Shown: piece by piece, positions 51,079-59,061 of the stretch
Layout of the letters: every line of letters starts with the position of its first letter
Position numbering within the stretch: position 1 is the first letter of the stretch
Source of the DNA: Flavonifractor porci
GTDB taxonomy: Bacteria > Bacillota > Clostridia > Oscillospirales > Oscillospiraceae
NCBI RefSeq assembly: GCF_037572415.1
Contig: NZ_JBBHLB010000002.1
Span: 1-64,000 of the forward strand
Reading direction: 5' to 3'
DNA: 64,000 bases
Made by a program: the position numbers and the translations under genes
Notes under the pieces: generated by a model
Databases searched by the model: none
What the model saw: the letters and a program-made list of their open reading frames with translations, nothing else
What the model was told of the DNA's origin: nothing

Positions 51079-51767
51079 TTATGCCCAGGTGGCATAAATG
51101 GTTGTTCGTGCGTCTTTTACTTCGCCGATTAAATTACCATTTGAATCTTTGCCCATAAAATATCTGCAGTCAATTTTTCGCACAAAAGGCATCTTGTCCG
51201 TAGAGTAATGAGTCTCTTTGCTGTACACATATTTTGAATCCTGCCACTCCATATTGTCTTTGACAAAGTCAATGATATCAGATGTAATTTGTGCGGCCAC
51301 CCCTGTAAATAATTCCAAAGCTGCACTGACTAGTTCCATGAGTACGGCAACAGATACATTGACTACAGCATCGTGTAATTCAAGATCAATAGTTCTGGTT
51401 GTCTCATATACATTGAAGTCACTTTCAGTAAGCCAATCATATGGACAGGTTTCCTGGCGAATCCAGCCGCTGCGACGCTGGGGATCAAGTTTGGAAGATG
51501 TTTCTTTAATTATAACAGTTATGGCTAATTCTCCGTTTAAAAATACTTCATTTCCAATTTTTTGATTACATTGCCGTCAAATTCCCTGCGTATGACAACG
51601 CCAACGTTGGGACGATAGTATTCTTTGTAAATTCGCCCATCAAACTGATATGTTTGCAAAAGTGTGTCTTGCGAATCGTTTTCTTGATATGAAACGGCAT
51701 AGGCGGGCATAAAAGTGCTTATAACTATGGAAAGCAACAAGATAGTGGAAACTAGTTACTTTTTCAT
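51079..51767 (-). pseudogene. Decayed gene for a secreted protein (nonsense codon and frameshift)
   Basis: AGGGAGG precedes ATG 51767, but the fourth codon is TAA (51758-51756). The frame then continues as a signal peptide (LVSTILLLSIVISTFMPAYA) and mature sequence to about 51560, where a run of six A residues (near 51558-51563) separates two frames: one more A would join '...FDGNVIKK' to 'IGNEVFLNGELAITV' and continue to 'TTIYATWA' at 51079. The original product was about 228 residues, exported, with no recognisable family. AT-rich compared with its neighbours, which suggests recent acquisition. A -1 frameshift signal is less likely, given the second lesion. Confidence 0.7.
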
Positions 51768-51917
51768 ATTATGCCTCCCTTTTGCAGTCAAAGTTGCTTG
51801 CATTCAACAACTTTTGCTATCACGAAGTGCCTTGAACCTACAAAGATATTTAACCCACGGGACTCACATCCTTCCTATACGAACGGTGGGCGGGCGGATC
51901 CGCCGTCCGCCTGCTTC

Positions 51918-52373
51918 TTAATAGTTCACAGAACCGGAAACACCGACCTTATAAGATGCGTTATTTCGGATGGCCAGCGTATAGGTACCGGCCTCCGTCA
52001 TTTCAATTGTTTTGCTGATTTGTCCGCCGGTGACGGTGAAATAGTGGAAGGAGCCGTCTGAATAGATCAGTCCCACGTCCAGTTTTGCGGTAGAGGGGGT
52101 GTAGGTGGCGTTGATGGTGATGGTTTCTCCCGCAGACATGGAAAAGCTGCTGGAGGCCTTTGACAGTGTATTTGCAGAAATTCTAATATCATAGGTTTCA
52201 GTCGCTCTGGATTCAATAAGGCTGTCTATTTGATGCTCCAGAAGAGACTTTGCACCCACACCGTGCGTCATATCACATTGGACCGCAAAAGCCGGGCTTT
52301 GCATACTGAGACACCCCAGCAGGGCAACACAAGCCGTTACTGCTATTAACCTATTTTTACAATTCATTCCCAT
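51918..52373 (-). CDS. Secreted protein, unknown function
   Basis: A 151-residue exported protein. A signal peptide (1-about 30) ends 'SPAFA'; 'LLGC' could alternatively be a lipobox. The mature part is beta-rich, with a C-terminal region 'KTIEMTEAGTYTLAIRN' like pre-peptidase C-terminal or Ig-like folds. Its start overlaps the stop of the XRE-type gene by 10 bp, so translation is probably coupled. The 144-bp gap between its stop and the pseudogene's ATG shows only a short GC-rich inverted stretch near 51890. Confidence 0.65.
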   Translation of the reverse strand: MGMNCKNRLIAVTACVALLGCLSMQSPAFAVQCDMTHGVGAKSLLEHQIDSLIESRATETYDIRISANTLSKASSSFSMSAGETITINATYTPSTAKLDVGLIYSDGSFHYFTVTGGQISKTIEMTEAGTYTLAIRNNASYKVGVSGSVNY

Positions 52374-52819
52374 GGCACTAAATCAAACTCCTCTCCAACA
52401 TTTACATTTTCTTCTACTACTAGATCGTCTGAAAACATTTTAGCATCCCCGCTTGTGCCGGCGACCCCAAAACCGACCCAAATCCCCAGGCCTAGGATAC
52501 CCGCAGTGGCAAGAGACAAAACCACTGTCAGCAGAGCTGTCCGCCGCCTGTGGGGCTCCCGTACCGCCGGGCGCTCCGGCTGCGCCTCAGGCTCCGTCAC
52601 CTCCTCCCGGGGCTTGGCTGCTTCAGGGCCGTATACCAACTCGTTCAGAGACAACCCGTACAACTGGCTCATCTGGATCAGGCTGTCCAGGGAGGGCGTC
52701 CCCACGCCGGTCTCCCACCGGGAGATGGCCTGCCGGGACACGTTCAGCCGCTCCGCCGCATCGGCCTGGGAAAGCCCTCTGGTCTTCCGTGCCTGGGCCA
52801 GTCTCTCTGTCAATTCCAT
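52364..52819 (-). CDS. XRE-family regulator with membrane anchor
   Basis: A 151-residue protein: N-terminal Xre helix-turn-helix (1-62, 'GLSQADAAERLNVSRQAISRWETG'-type region), a Glu/Pro-rich linker (about 68-92), a membrane helix (about 94-116) and a short extracytoplasmic tail ending 'FDLVPWE'. The N-terminal 65 residues closely match the paralogue at 53171-53998, but the ectodomain is missing. AGGTG before the ATG sits in a conserved leader following TACGCT. It is upstream of, and overlaps, a secreted-protein gene; a membrane-tethered sensor-regulator role is plausible. Confidence 0.82.
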   Translation of the reverse strand: MELTERLAQARKTRGLSQADAAERLNVSRQAISRWETGVGTPSLDSLIQMSQLYGLSLNELVYGPEAAKPREEVTEPEAQPERPAVREPHRRRTALLTVVLSLATAGILGLGIWVGFGVAGTSGDAKMFSDDLVVEENVNVGEEFDLVPWE

Positions 52820-52835
52820 CTTTCTTCACCTCAAC

Positions 52836-52864
52836 AGCGTAGCTGATACCTGATTTTTTGTAAA
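52836..52864 (-). promoter_or_regulatory. Promoter copy P1 of the 52-55 kb island
   Basis: Minus strand TTTACA (52864-52859), 17-bp spacer, TACGCT (52841-52836), then GTTGAGGTGAA as ribosome-site leader. The same module occurs at P3 (54962-54934), with a diverged copy near 53115-53087. Confidence 0.7.
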
Positions 52865-52974
52865 TATCATCTCCGTTGCACAGGAGCAATGAAGCGTTGC
52901 GTGCCCTTTATTTTACCTCTATTTGCCCGATCCCGCAACCTATGACCCCATCCGGCCTCCTCCGCACATGACAA

Positions 52975-53012
52975 AGCCCGGGGGCGGAATGAATTCATTC
53001 CGTCCCCGGGCT
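52975..53012. terminator. Near-perfect 38-bp palindrome with GCGGAAT core
   Basis: AGCCCGGGGGCGGAATGAA pairs with the strand ending CCCCGGGCT; one mismatch. It is a probable terminator or dispersed palindrome between the two XRE genes. Confidence 0.65.
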
Positions 53013-53086
53013 CTGGAAGGGAATAAGAATAGGGAAACGCATTTTGAAGCTGCGGACACGTCTGTGTCATCTCTATCCTCAAAATC

Positions 53087-53160
53087 AGCTTATCCAATGG
53101 AGCGTTTCTTGTAAACCACATATCTGTTGCAGAGGGGGCAACGCTCCGTTGCCCCGGGAC
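53087..53160 (-). repeat. Relic promoter module P2' with GCAACG hairpin
   Basis: The minus strand carries GGGGCAACGGAGCGTTGCCC (hairpin, about 53155-53136), TGCAACAGATATG, TTTACA (53115-53110), a 17-bp spacer and TAAGCT (53092-53087). This matches P3 in order, but no intact gene follows; the rest of 52820-53086 shows only the palindrome above. Confidence 0.6.
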
Positions 53161-53170
53161 TGCCAGACCT

Positions 53171-53998
53171 TTATCCTTTGAATTGCACCGCGGAGATTTG
53201 GATTTCCACCGTTCCGCCCTCGCCGCTGCCGGTGGAGATATCCACGCCAAAGCGGGGCTGGTGGTTGTTCCCGCCGCTCTCCAGCACTTCAAAGGTGCGG
53301 GTGACGGTGGCCCCGACGGGGATCTGGGTGGCAAGCATATCCCGCCCGTTTTCTTGCAGGTAACCGGCCTGGAACAGCAGGGGCTGGGTACCGTTGTTGG
53401 TGACGGTGACGCTGAGATAGCGGCCATTGGCGGCCACAAAGGGGATGTCCCGGCTGAAATTGCTGCCGGAACGATATTCGGTGTCCTCCAGCACATGGAT
53501 GCCCAGTTCCTGCGTCACAGGCTCCACCTCGCCGAAGGGACCCACCTGCTCTCCTGCACGATCCAGCGGCAGCTTGTCCCAGTCCTGTTCCACTCCGCCC
53601 ACCACGATCACCGAGCTGCTATGTTTGCCCTTGTCGCTGGTTATCAGGCCGCTGCCCCAAATCCCCAGGGCCAGGACCCCCGCGACCACAAGGGCCAGCA
53701 CCGCCAGCAGGGCGGGCCGCCTCCTTTTAGGTGTTTGTGCCGGCTCCGGCTCTTTCGTCAGTACCTCCGATTCCGGAAGCTCTTCCGGGACCTCCGCTCC
53801 TCCCACACCGTATACCAGCTCATCCAGCGACACCTGGTACAGCTTGCCCATCTGGATCAGGTTATCCAGGGTGGGCATCCCCGTTCCGGTCTCCCACCGG
53901 GAGATGGCCTGCCGGGATACGTTCAGCCGCTCCGCCGCCTCGGCTTGGGAAAGCCCCCGGGCCTTCCGGGCCTGGGCCAGTCTCTCTGTCAAATCCAT
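53171..53998 (-). CDS. XRE-family regulator with membrane anchor and ectodomain
   Basis: A 275-residue protein: Xre helix-turn-helix (1-65), linker, membrane helix (about 96-116), then an extracytoplasmic domain (about 165-275) beginning 'YRSGSNFSRDIPFVAANG' and ending 'GTVEIQISAVQF'. That domain is almost identical, also at DNA level, to the C-terminal domain of the secreted protein encoded next upstream (54104-54877). The architecture suggests a one-component sensor whose extracellular part recognises the same ligand as, or pairs with, the secreted protein. A TACGCT...GTTGAGGTGAA leader precedes the ATG, but the -35 is poor. Confidence 0.85.
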   Translation of the reverse strand: MDLTERLAQARKARGLSQAEAAERLNVSRQAISRWETGTGMPTLDNLIQMGKLYQVSLDELVYGVGGAEVPEELPESEVLTKEPEPAQTPKRRRPALLAVLALVVAGVLALGIWGSGLITSDKGKHSSSVIVVGGVEQDWDKLPLDRAGEQVGPFGEVEPVTQELGIHVLEDTEYRSGSNFSRDIPFVAANGRYLSVTVTNNGTQPLLFQAGYLQENGRDMLATQIPVGATVTRTFEVLESGGNNHQPRFGVDISTGSGEGGTVEIQISAVQFKG

Positions 53999-54103
53999 GT
54001 TTTTTCACCTCAACAGCGCAGCGTATGCAGGAGTTAGTACCTCTCATTCTACTGTTCTTTTCCCCATTCCGCAACCCGCCTGAATCTGGTAAGATTCGGG
54101 GCG

Positions 54104-54877
54104 TTACCCGTTGAACTGTACTGCGGAAATCTGAATCTCCACCGTTCCGCCCTCTCCGCTACCGGTGGAGATGTCTACGCCGAAGCGGGGCTGAATGGCT
54201 GCACCGCTCTCCAGCGCCTCAAAGGTGCGGGTGACGGTGGCTCCGGCGGGGATCTGGGTGGCGAGCATATCCCGTCCCGTGGCATATAGATGTCCTGCCT
54301 GGAACAGCAGGGGCTGGGTGCCGTTGTTGGTTACGGTGACGCTGAGATAGCGGCCGTTGGCGGCCACAAAGGGGATGTCCCGGCTGAAATTGCTGCCCGA
54401 GCGGAATTGGGTCTCCTCCAGCAGCATGATGCCGCCTTTCCGGGCGGCGGGCTGGACCTCGGCAAAGGGCCCTGCGGTCTTTCCCGCCTGATGCAGCGGA
54501 AGGGAATCCCATGCGGTCTCCCCGGTACCCGGTTCCACCGTAATGCCGCCCCCACCGTCCCGGCCCAGCACGACGGTCGTTTCGTCTCCGTCCCAGGTGA
54601 TGGGTACGTCCAGCAGGTTGGCGATGGTCCGCAGGGGCAGGTAGGTGGTGCCGCCCCCCGCCTCGTCGGTGTAGACGATGCTGGAGGGGACGGACTGCCC
54701 GCTCTCGGTGTTCACGCTGTCGCCCGCCGCGAAGATGGCCTTACCATTCAGCTGGAGTCCCACGGGGCTGAACTGCACCAGGCCGGAGGCGGCCAGGGCG
54801 GTGGTGACGCAGCCCATGGTCAGGACCGTGGCCAGGACGCCGCTTAAAAACGGAATAACAGAACGGTTCTTTTTCAT
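54104..54877 (-). CDS. Secreted protein with copper-amine-oxidase-like N-domain and shared ectodomain
   Basis: A 257-residue exported protein. After a signal peptide (1-about 29) comes a domain like copper amine oxidase N-terminal domains ('LQLNGKAIFAAG', 'TYLPLRTIANLLDVPITWDGD'), common in Firmicute wall proteins, then the roughly 105-residue C-terminal domain shared with the XRE-type neighbour (53171-53998). AGGAGGGA precedes the ATG. The promoter P3 (TTTACA-17-TACGCT) equals P1, so this gene and the smaller XRE gene probably respond to the same regulator. Confidence 0.82.
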   Translation of the reverse strand: MKKNRSVIPFLSGVLATVLTMGCVTTALAASGLVQFSPVGLQLNGKAIFAAGDSVNTESGQSVPSSIVYTDEAGGGTTYLPLRTIANLLDVPITWDGDETTVVLGRDGGGGITVEPGTGETAWDSLPLHQAGKTAGPFAEVQPAARKGGIMLLEETQFRSGSNFSRDIPFVAANGRYLSVTVTNNGTQPLLFQAGHLYATGRDMLATQIPAGATVTRTFEALESGAAIQPRFGVDISTGSGEGGTVEIQISAVQFNG

Positions 54878-54933
54878 ACAGTTCCCTCCTATGTTTTGTA
54901 ATCAGCCCTTTCGGATTCTTTCACCGCCTCAAC

Positions 54934-55006
54934 AGCGTAGCCCAGGACCTGTTGCTTGTAAACCATTTTCCCGTTGCTGCAGGGGGGCAACGCTCCGTTG
55001 CCTCTG
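54934..55006 (-). promoter_or_regulatory. Promoter copy P3 with upstream GCAACG hairpin
   Basis: Minus strand: GGCAACGGAGCGTTGCC hairpin (about 55003-54986), TGCAGCAACGGG, TTTACA (54962-54957), 17-bp spacer, TACGCT (54939-54934), GTTGAGG. Same arrangement as P2' and P1. Confidence 0.7.
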
Positions 55007-55065
55007 CATTTTGCCGGGCTTTTTAAGGGAAACAGATTGTCTGCTGAGGAAATGCAAACAAAAAT

Positions 55066-55099
55066 CCCATGAGCGGAATCCGCGGATTCCGCTCATGGG
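55066..55099. terminator. Perfect 34-bp palindrome with GCGGAAT core
   Basis: CCCATGAGCGGAATC (55066-55080), CGCG centre, GATTCCGCTCATGGG (55085-55099), flanked by AAAA and TTG. It follows the 55113-55574 gene on the minus strand and may terminate it. Confidence 0.7.
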
Positions 55100-55112
55100 C
55101 TTGAACGTGCAA

Positions 55113-55574
55113 TTATAACCGGGCCCCGCAATGGGGGCAAATGCCCTCCGCGCCCACGTCCCGCTCCCGCAGCCGCCCGCCGCAGCGGGGGCAGCGGCAG
55201 AAGCGCCAGGCGACGAGCAGCATCAGCAGGATCACCACGCCCAACAGGAGGAACACCGCCCAAAGGGGCAGCAGATCCTTCAGGAACAGGACCAGCAATC
55301 CTACCGCGGCCAGAATCCGCAGACAGGTCCAGCCCGCCCGGCAGAGGGGGGCTTTTTGTCCGGGGGAGGGCGGGGTCTCCACCGCCGGAGCGGCACGGAG
55401 GGCGCTCCACAGCAGACAGCCGTCCACTACGATCAGGCAGGCCAGCAGGATGGCGTTGGGGAGAAGGCCAGTCATCCCACCCGCCCACAAGGTTTTCCCA
55501 ATTTGGTAAACGCTTCGCAGGGTGAGCAGCAGGCTGACGGCACACAGCAGCCAGAGGTAACTCCGCCGGGTCAT
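55113..55574 (-). CDS. Membrane protein with C-terminal zinc ribbon
   Basis: A 153-residue protein with about four membrane helices (roughly 7-25, 34-52, 82-98 and 100-120) and a C-terminal zinc ribbon with CPRCG and CPHCG. Similar in plan to the 31617-32012 protein, but not obviously homologous. ATG 55574 follows AAAGGGGG; a promoter (TTGCAT, 16-bp spacer, TACAAT) lies at 55648-55621. Unknown function. Confidence 0.7.
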   Translation of the reverse strand: MTRRSYLWLLCAVSLLLTLRSVYQIGKTLWAGGMTGLLPNAILLACLIVVDGCLLWSALRAAPAVETPPSPGQKAPLCRAGWTCLRILAAVGLLVLFLKDLLPLWAVFLLLGVVILLMLLVAWRFCRCPRCGGRLRERDVGAEGICPHCGARL

Positions 55575-55620
55575 GGCAAGGCCCCCTTTCCCAGGCTTGC
55601 AGGTGGATCTCTTCACGATC

Positions 55621-55665
55621 ATTGTACCATTTTTTCTTTGGAATGCAATCGATTCCAAAGAAAAA
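55621..55665. promoter_or_regulatory. Divergent promoter region with 14-bp-arm palindrome
   Basis: TTTTTCTTTGGAAT (55631-55644) and ATTCCAAAGAAAAA (55652-55665) are perfect inverted arms. The minus-strand promoter TTGCAT (55648-55643), 16-bp spacer, TACAAT (55626-55621) overlaps the palindrome, which could be an operator or, with its T/A ends, a terminator-like hairpin. Confidence 0.6.
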
Positions 55666-55693
55666 CACATCTCCGGAAATGTTTGCTGCGGGA

Positions 55694-55723
55694 TTGTGCC
55701 CAACCCCCGGAATGTGGTATGAT
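55694..55723 (+). promoter_or_regulatory. Promoter of the dnaD-loader-thiI operon
   Basis: TTGTGC (55694-55699), 18-bp spacer, TATGAT (55718-55723). Confidence 0.6.
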
Positions 55724-55760
55724 AACAGGTACGAGATCACGAGGGAAAGAGGGATGCCCT

Positions 55761-56762
55761 ATGCCGCAGCTGCTGCTGCCGGGCAATATCATATCCATGG
55801 ACGCCCGGGCAGTCGACCGGCTCACCGCCTGCGGCAACGGGGACGCCGCTCTGCTCTACCTGTGGCTGCTCCGCCACGGGGGGGTGCTGGACCCCGCCCA
55901 GGCCAGGAAGGAGCTCAAGTGGGACGGCCAGCGGCTGGAGGATGCCTCCGCCGCCCTGGTGAATCTGGGCCTGTCCGACGGCAAGACCCAGGCCGAGACC
56001 CCTCCCATCCCCGCCCCCCAGGGTCCGCCGGACTACACCGCCGCCGACATCACCCGGGAGATCGAGGACGCCACCTCTACTTTCCCCGGCCTGGTGAACG
56101 AGGTCCAGCGGCGGCTGGGCAAGGTGCTGTCCACCGCCGATCTGAAGAGCCTGTATACCCTGTACGACTACCTGGCCCTCCCCGCAGAGGTGATCTGCCT
56201 GCTGGTGAGCTGGTGCGTGGAGGAGTTTGAGCGGAAATACGGCGCGGGCCAGAAGCCCCGGATGTCCCAGGTGCTGAAGGAGGGCTTTGCCTGGAAGCGG
56301 CTGGGGGTGGACACCGCCCAGGCCGCCGACGCTCACCTGAAACGCAAGAGCCTCTACCGCACGCGGGAGGGGGCCATCCTCCAGCTGCTGGGTCTCAAGC
56401 CCCGGCCTCTGGTGGACAAGGAAAAGCGGAAGGTGGCGGCCTGGACCGACATGGGCTTTTCCGACGACGTGCTGCGGCTGGCCTACGAAAAGACGGTGTA
56501 CAAGAAGCAGCAGATGGATTGGGATTACATGAACGGCATCCTGACGGGCTGGCACAAGAAGAACCTACATACCCTGGCGGAGATCGAGGCGGGGGACAAG
56601 CCCGCCCGAACGGCCCAGAGCGCCGTTTCCGCCGGCGGCAACAAACCCGCCATGCAGGATCACCCCGCCGCCCCTGGCGATGTGGACCGGCGTGTGCGGG
56701 AGGATCTGGAACGGATGCGGGAGTTTCTCCGGCAGGAGAAGGAACGGGACAAGGAGGGATAA
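55761..56762 (+). CDS. DnaD-domain replication initiation protein
   Basis: A 333-residue protein: N-terminal winged-helix-like segment (about 1-80), then DnaD/DnaB_II domains (about 100-170 and 205-275; 'FPGLVNEVQRRLGKVLSTADL', 'WDYMNGILTGWHKKNLHT'). DnaD and DnaB proteins remodel origin DNA and help load the replicative helicase. It ends 3 bp before the helicase-loader gene, a functional pairing. ATG 55761 follows AGAGGG; longer frames cross the divergent promoter and were rejected. Confidence 0.9.
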   Translation: MPQLLLPGNIISMDARAVDRLTACGNGDAALLYLWLLRHGGVLDPAQARKELKWDGQRLEDASAALVNLGLSDGKTQAETPPIPAPQGPPDYTAADITREIEDATSTFPGLVNEVQRRLGKVLSTADLKSLYTLYDYLALPAEVICLLVSWCVEEFERKYGAGQKPRMSQVLKEGFAWKRLGVDTAQAADAHLKRKSLYRTREGAILQLLGLKPRPLVDKEKRKVAAWTDMGFSDDVLRLAYEKTVYKKQQMDWDYMNGILTGWHKKNLHTLAEIEAGDKPARTAQSAVSAGGNKPAMQDHPAAPGDVDRRVREDLERMREFLRQEKERDKEG

Positions 56763-56765
56763 GCC

Positions 56766-57770
56766 ATGGGATACGAAGCCAGCGTGCTCTACCGGGCCAC
56801 CAAGCGGCTGGAGGAGGGCCGCCGCCGACGGGAGGAGGCTCTTGCCCGCCGCAAGACGGAGATCTATGCCCAGCTGCCCCGGCTCCGGGAGATCGACAAG
56901 GAGTTGAAGGGGACGGTATACCAGATCATCGCCTCCTCTCTGCGGGAGGGGCGGGACCCCGGCCCATCCATCCAGGTCATCAAGGACCACAACCTGTCCC
57001 TTCAGGCTGAGCGCACCCATCTGCTCCTCCAGAACGGCTGGGGGGCCGACGCCCTGGACGAGCAGCCCGCCTGCCCCAAGTGCAACGATACCGGCTGGGT
57101 GGGAGCCCAGATGTGCACCTGTCTGAAAAAGCTGTGCGGCGAGGAGCAGATCAAGGAACTGTCCAAGCTGCTGGATTTGGGGGAGCAGTCCTTTGAGACC
57201 TTCTCCATGGACTACTACTCTCCCCTGCCCTGGCCGGGCGAGGCCCTCTCCCCCCGGGAGAACATGGAGTTCATCTTCGACCTGTGCTCCAACTACGCCC
57301 GGAAGTTTGGGCGGTTCAAGCTGCGCAACCTGTTTCTCTCGGGCGCGCCGGGTCTGGGCAAGACCTTCCTGTCCGCCTGCATTGCCCGCACCGTGTCGGA
57401 AAACGGCTTCTCCGTGGTGTACGATACGGCGGTCAACGTGTTTGCCCGGTTTGAGGAGCAGAAGTTTGCCCGGGACAAGCTGGACGCCGACGAGGCAAAA
57501 GACGAAACAAAGCGCTATCTGGGCTGCGACCTGCTGATTCTGGACGATCTGGGCAGCGAGCTCACCACGCCCTTCGTCCAGTCCGCCCTGTATACTCTGG
57601 TCAACTCCCGGCTTATGGCGGGGAAACAGACAGTGATTTCCTCCAACCTGACCATGACCCAGGTGCGCCAGCGCTACACCCCGCAAATTTCCTCCCGCTT
57701 GGAGGGGGAGTACCGGGTGCTGCCCTTCTACGGAGAGGACATCCGACTGCAAAAGAAACGGGATCTATAA
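56766..57770 (+). CDS. DnaC/DnaI-like helicase loader ATPase
   Basis: A 334-residue AAA+ protein: N-terminal helical domain, a Cys cluster 'CPKC' (103-106) with 'CTC' (117-119) like the zinc site of DnaI, Walker A 'GAPGLGKT' (193-200), Walker B 'LLILDDLGSE' (256-265) and sensor 'ISSNL'. It loads the replicative helicase onto single-stranded DNA together with the DnaD-like protein encoded 3 bp upstream. AAGGAGGG before the ATG. Confidence 0.92.
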   Translation: MGYEASVLYRATKRLEEGRRRREEALARRKTEIYAQLPRLREIDKELKGTVYQIIASSLREGRDPGPSIQVIKDHNLSLQAERTHLLLQNGWGADALDEQPACPKCNDTGWVGAQMCTCLKKLCGEEQIKELSKLLDLGEQSFETFSMDYYSPLPWPGEALSPRENMEFIFDLCSNYARKFGRFKLRNLFLSGAPGLGKTFLSACIARTVSENGFSVVYDTAVNVFARFEEQKFARDKLDADEAKDETKRYLGCDLLILDDLGSELTTPFVQSALYTLVNSRLMAGKQTVISSNLTMTQVRQRYTPQISSRLEGEYRVLPFYGEDIRLQKKRDL

Positions 57771-57794
57771 ACCATTGATAAAGGAGAACTACCA

Positions 57795-58961
57795 TTGAAC
57801 GAGATCATTCTGCTCAAGCTGGGGGAGTTGGTCCTGAAGGGCCTGAACCGCCGCACCTTTGAGGATAAGCTGATTGCCAACGCACGCCGCCGCCTGAAGC
57901 ACCACGGCGATTTCAAGGTGTACTGCAAGCAGTCCACCATGTATGTGGAGCCCAAAAACGATGACTGTGATCTGGACGGGGCCTGGGAATCCATGACCAA
58001 GCTGTTCGGCGTGGTGGGCCTGAGCCGGGCCCGGGCCTGCGAGAAGGACAAGGACGCCATGCTCCAGACCGCCATTGAGTACCTGGAGGACAAGCTGGCC
58101 GCCGCCCATACCTTTAAGGTGGAGTCCAAGCGGGCCGACAAGAGCTTCCCCATGACCTCCATCCAGCTGTCCCAGTATGTGGGAGGCGAGCTGGACGAGA
58201 AGTACCCCAATCTGAAGGTGGACGTACACAATCCGGAGCTCACCGTCTATCTTGAAGTACGGGACTATGCCGCCTATGTCCACGCCGACCCGGAGCCGGG
58301 CGCAGGCGGTCTGCCGGTGGGCGTGGGAGGCCGGGCGGTGAGCCTGCTCTCCGGCGGCATTGACTCCCCGGTGGCCTCCTGGATGATCGCCAAGCGGGGC
58401 ATCGCCCTGGAGATGGTTCATTTCTTCTCCTACCCCTACACCTCCGAGGAGGCCAAGCAGAAGGTGCTGGACCTGGCCAAGCTGCTCACCCCCTGGTGCG
58501 GACGGCTCACCGTCCATGTGGTGCCCTTCACTGCTATTCAGGAAGAACTGCGCCGCAAGTGCCCCGAGGAGCTGTTTACCGTCCTCATGCGCCGGTTCAT
58601 GATGCGCATTGCCCAGGCGGTGGCCGCCCGGTGCGGCGCCGGGGCCATCGTCACCGGCGAGTGCCTGGGCCAGGTGGCCAGCCAGACCATGGAGGCCATG
58701 CGGGCCACCACCGCCGTGTGCGACCTGCCCATTCTGCGCCCCGTGGTGGGCATGGATAAGGAGGAGATCGTGCGGATTGCCCGCAAGATCAACACCTTTG
58801 AGACCTCCATCCTGCCCTATGAGGACTGCTGCACCGTGTTTACCCCCCGCCATCCCCGGCTGCGGCCGGTGCTGGGGGAGCTGGAGCACGCCGAGGAGGC
58901 CCTGGACGTGGAGGGCCTGGTGAAGGCCGCCGTGGAGGGCATCGAAAGAGTACAAGTATAA
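57795..58961 (+). CDS. thiI: tRNA 4-thiouridine synthase ThiI
   Basis: A 388-residue ThiI: N-terminal ferredoxin-like and THUMP domains (1-about 165), then an adenylating PP-loop domain with 'SGGIDSPVASW' near 187-197 and Cys residues 'YEDCCTVF' near 339. No C-terminal rhodanese domain, the short form usual in Firmicutes, where a dedicated cysteine desulfurase supplies sulfur; no such gene is adjacent here. The start is TTG 57795 with AAGGAG upstream. It follows the loader gene by 24 bp. Confidence 0.95.
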   Translation: MNEIILLKLGELVLKGLNRRTFEDKLIANARRRLKHHGDFKVYCKQSTMYVEPKNDDCDLDGAWESMTKLFGVVGLSRARACEKDKDAMLQTAIEYLEDKLAAAHTFKVESKRADKSFPMTSIQLSQYVGGELDEKYPNLKVDVHNPELTVYLEVRDYAAYVHADPEPGAGGLPVGVGGRAVSLLSGGIDSPVASWMIAKRGIALEMVHFFSYPYTSEEAKQKVLDLAKLLTPWCGRLTVHVVPFTAIQEELRRKCPEELFTVLMRRFMMRIAQAVAARCGAGAIVTGECLGQVASQTMEAMRATTAVCDLPILRPVVGMDKEEIVRIARKINTFETSILPYEDCCTVFTPRHPRLRPVLGELEHAEEALDVEGLVKAAVEGIERVQV

Positions 58962-58967
58962 GGAATG

Positions 58968-59029
58968 CGGGCGACCACAAGGGTCGCCCCTACGACGCAA
59001 ACAGTAGGGGCGGGGTTTATCCCCGCCCG
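58968..59029. repeat. Short intergenic palindromic repeat
   Basis: GGGCGACC/GGTCGCCC (58969-58989), CCCCTAC/GTAGGGG (58987-59010) and GGCGGGG/CCCCGCC (59009-59027) form nested hairpins. The GTAGGGGCG core also appears near 6604. It looks like a dispersed repeat. Confidence 0.7.
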
Positions 59030-59061
59030 TTCCACCATTCCAACGAAGGAAGTGTTTCCTC

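Noticed and set aside
52867..53496. 209-codon frame overlapping the larger XRE gene, start of a possible extra gene at 53070
   Set aside because: Runs out of frame through a conserved domain and a palindrome; no coherent protein. The short frame from 53070 after P2' is treated as a relic.
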